Shown: positions 6,204 to 6,297 of the stretch, piece after piece
How the letters are laid out: each line of letters starts with the position of its first letter
Numbering within the stretch: position 1 is the stretch's first letter
Source: Flavobacterium psychrophilum
GTDB lineage: Bacteria > Bacteroidota > Bacteroidia > Flavobacteriales > Flavobacteriaceae
DNA: 6,297 bases
Assembly (NCBI GenBank): GCA_003243255.1
Contig: QFQM01000247.1
Coordinates: 1-6,297, forward strand
Reading direction: 5' to 3'
Translations under genes and position numbers: made by a program
Notes under the pieces: generated by a model
Told to the model about the DNA's origin: nothing
What the model saw: only the letters and a program-made list of their open reading frames with translations
Databases searched by the model: none

Positions 6204-6297
6204 TTACTGTTTTATAGCGGTGCCCTTGCTAAGAGATACATATATATCTCCAAAAGAAGCCTGTATAAAGCTTTCTGTATTTACAAACGCACGCATC
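6204..6297 (-). CDS. C-terminal end of an unidentified upstream gene (partial)
   Basis: Of the three minus-strand frames entering at the right edge, only one stays open over most of this segment; the others meet stops early (TAA near 6283) or midway (TAG near 6230). The open frame encodes about 30 residues ending GDIYVSLSKGTAIKQ and stops at TAA, 6206-6204. That is 7 bases before the FkbM start, matching the tight spacing of the rest of the operon. The product cannot be identified from so short a tail. An in-frame ATG at 6296-6294 makes a complete tiny peptide gene formally possible, but the end of a longer neighbour is more likely. Confidence 0.5.
   Translation of the reverse strand, partial: MRAFVNTESFIQASFGDIYVSLSKGTAIKQ

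Noticed and set aside
6233..6250. AT-rich near-palindrome (gatacatatatatctc) as an operator or promoter
   Set aside because: Imperfect, low complexity, and inside the open tail of the upstream gene; no promoter boxes accompany it.
1..6297. Mobile element, CRISPR array, tRNA, defence system or toxin-antitoxin pair
   Set aside because: No transposase, repeats, inverted ends, RNA gene signatures or defence-type domains were found; the window is filled by glycan-assembly genes.

Overview
The window is a stretch of a surface-glycan biosynthesis locus. Every supported gene lies on the minus strand, so transcription runs from high to low coordinates. The base composition is AT-leaning, gene starts lack clear Shine-Dalgarno sequences, and the proteins resemble Bacteroidota glycan-cluster enzymes (for example the NPRLVKEA-type N-terminus of the last gene). 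Together these suggest a Bacteroidota bacterium, possibly of the Chitinophaga group. The lineage call is inference from style, not from a marker gene.

In transcription order the window holds: the last ~30 codons of an unidentified gene (6297-6204); an FkbM-type methyltransferase (6196-5426); a protein of unrecognised family, possibly a GT-A-like transferase (5429-4686); a class I SAM methyltransferase (4647-3910); a family-4 glycosyltransferase with a four-cysteine cluster (3910-2573); a second family-4 glycosyltransferase (2531-1506); a second FkbM methyltransferase (1509-775); and a third glycosyltransferase that starts at TTG directly after the preceding stop codon (774) and runs off the left edge.

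The genes are packed as one operon. Four of the seven junctions are stop/start overlaps or abutments (ATGA at 5429-5426, TAATG at 3912-3908, ATGA at 1509-1506, TGA-TTG at 777-772). Only two gaps of about 40 bases and one of 7 bases separate the rest. No promoter, terminator, RNA gene, repeat, mobile element or CRISPR array was seen, and no stretch over 300 bases is without a gene.

The likely joint role is cytoplasmic assembly of an oligosaccharide whose sugars are added by the glycosyltransferases and then O-methylated (or otherwise methylated) by three separate methyltransferases. The three blocks between the ~40-base gaps each hold one methyltransferase and at least one known or possible glycosyltransferase. 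There is no flippase, polymerase, ABC exporter, priming transferase or sugar-nucleotide gene here. The sequence therefore does not say whether the product is capsule, O-antigen, exopolysaccharide or a glycoprotein glycan.

Nothing here is clearly a new biological system. The most interesting points are the unrecognised gene at 4686-5429, the in-frame TGA-TTG junction, the cysteine cluster, and the density of methyltransferases.
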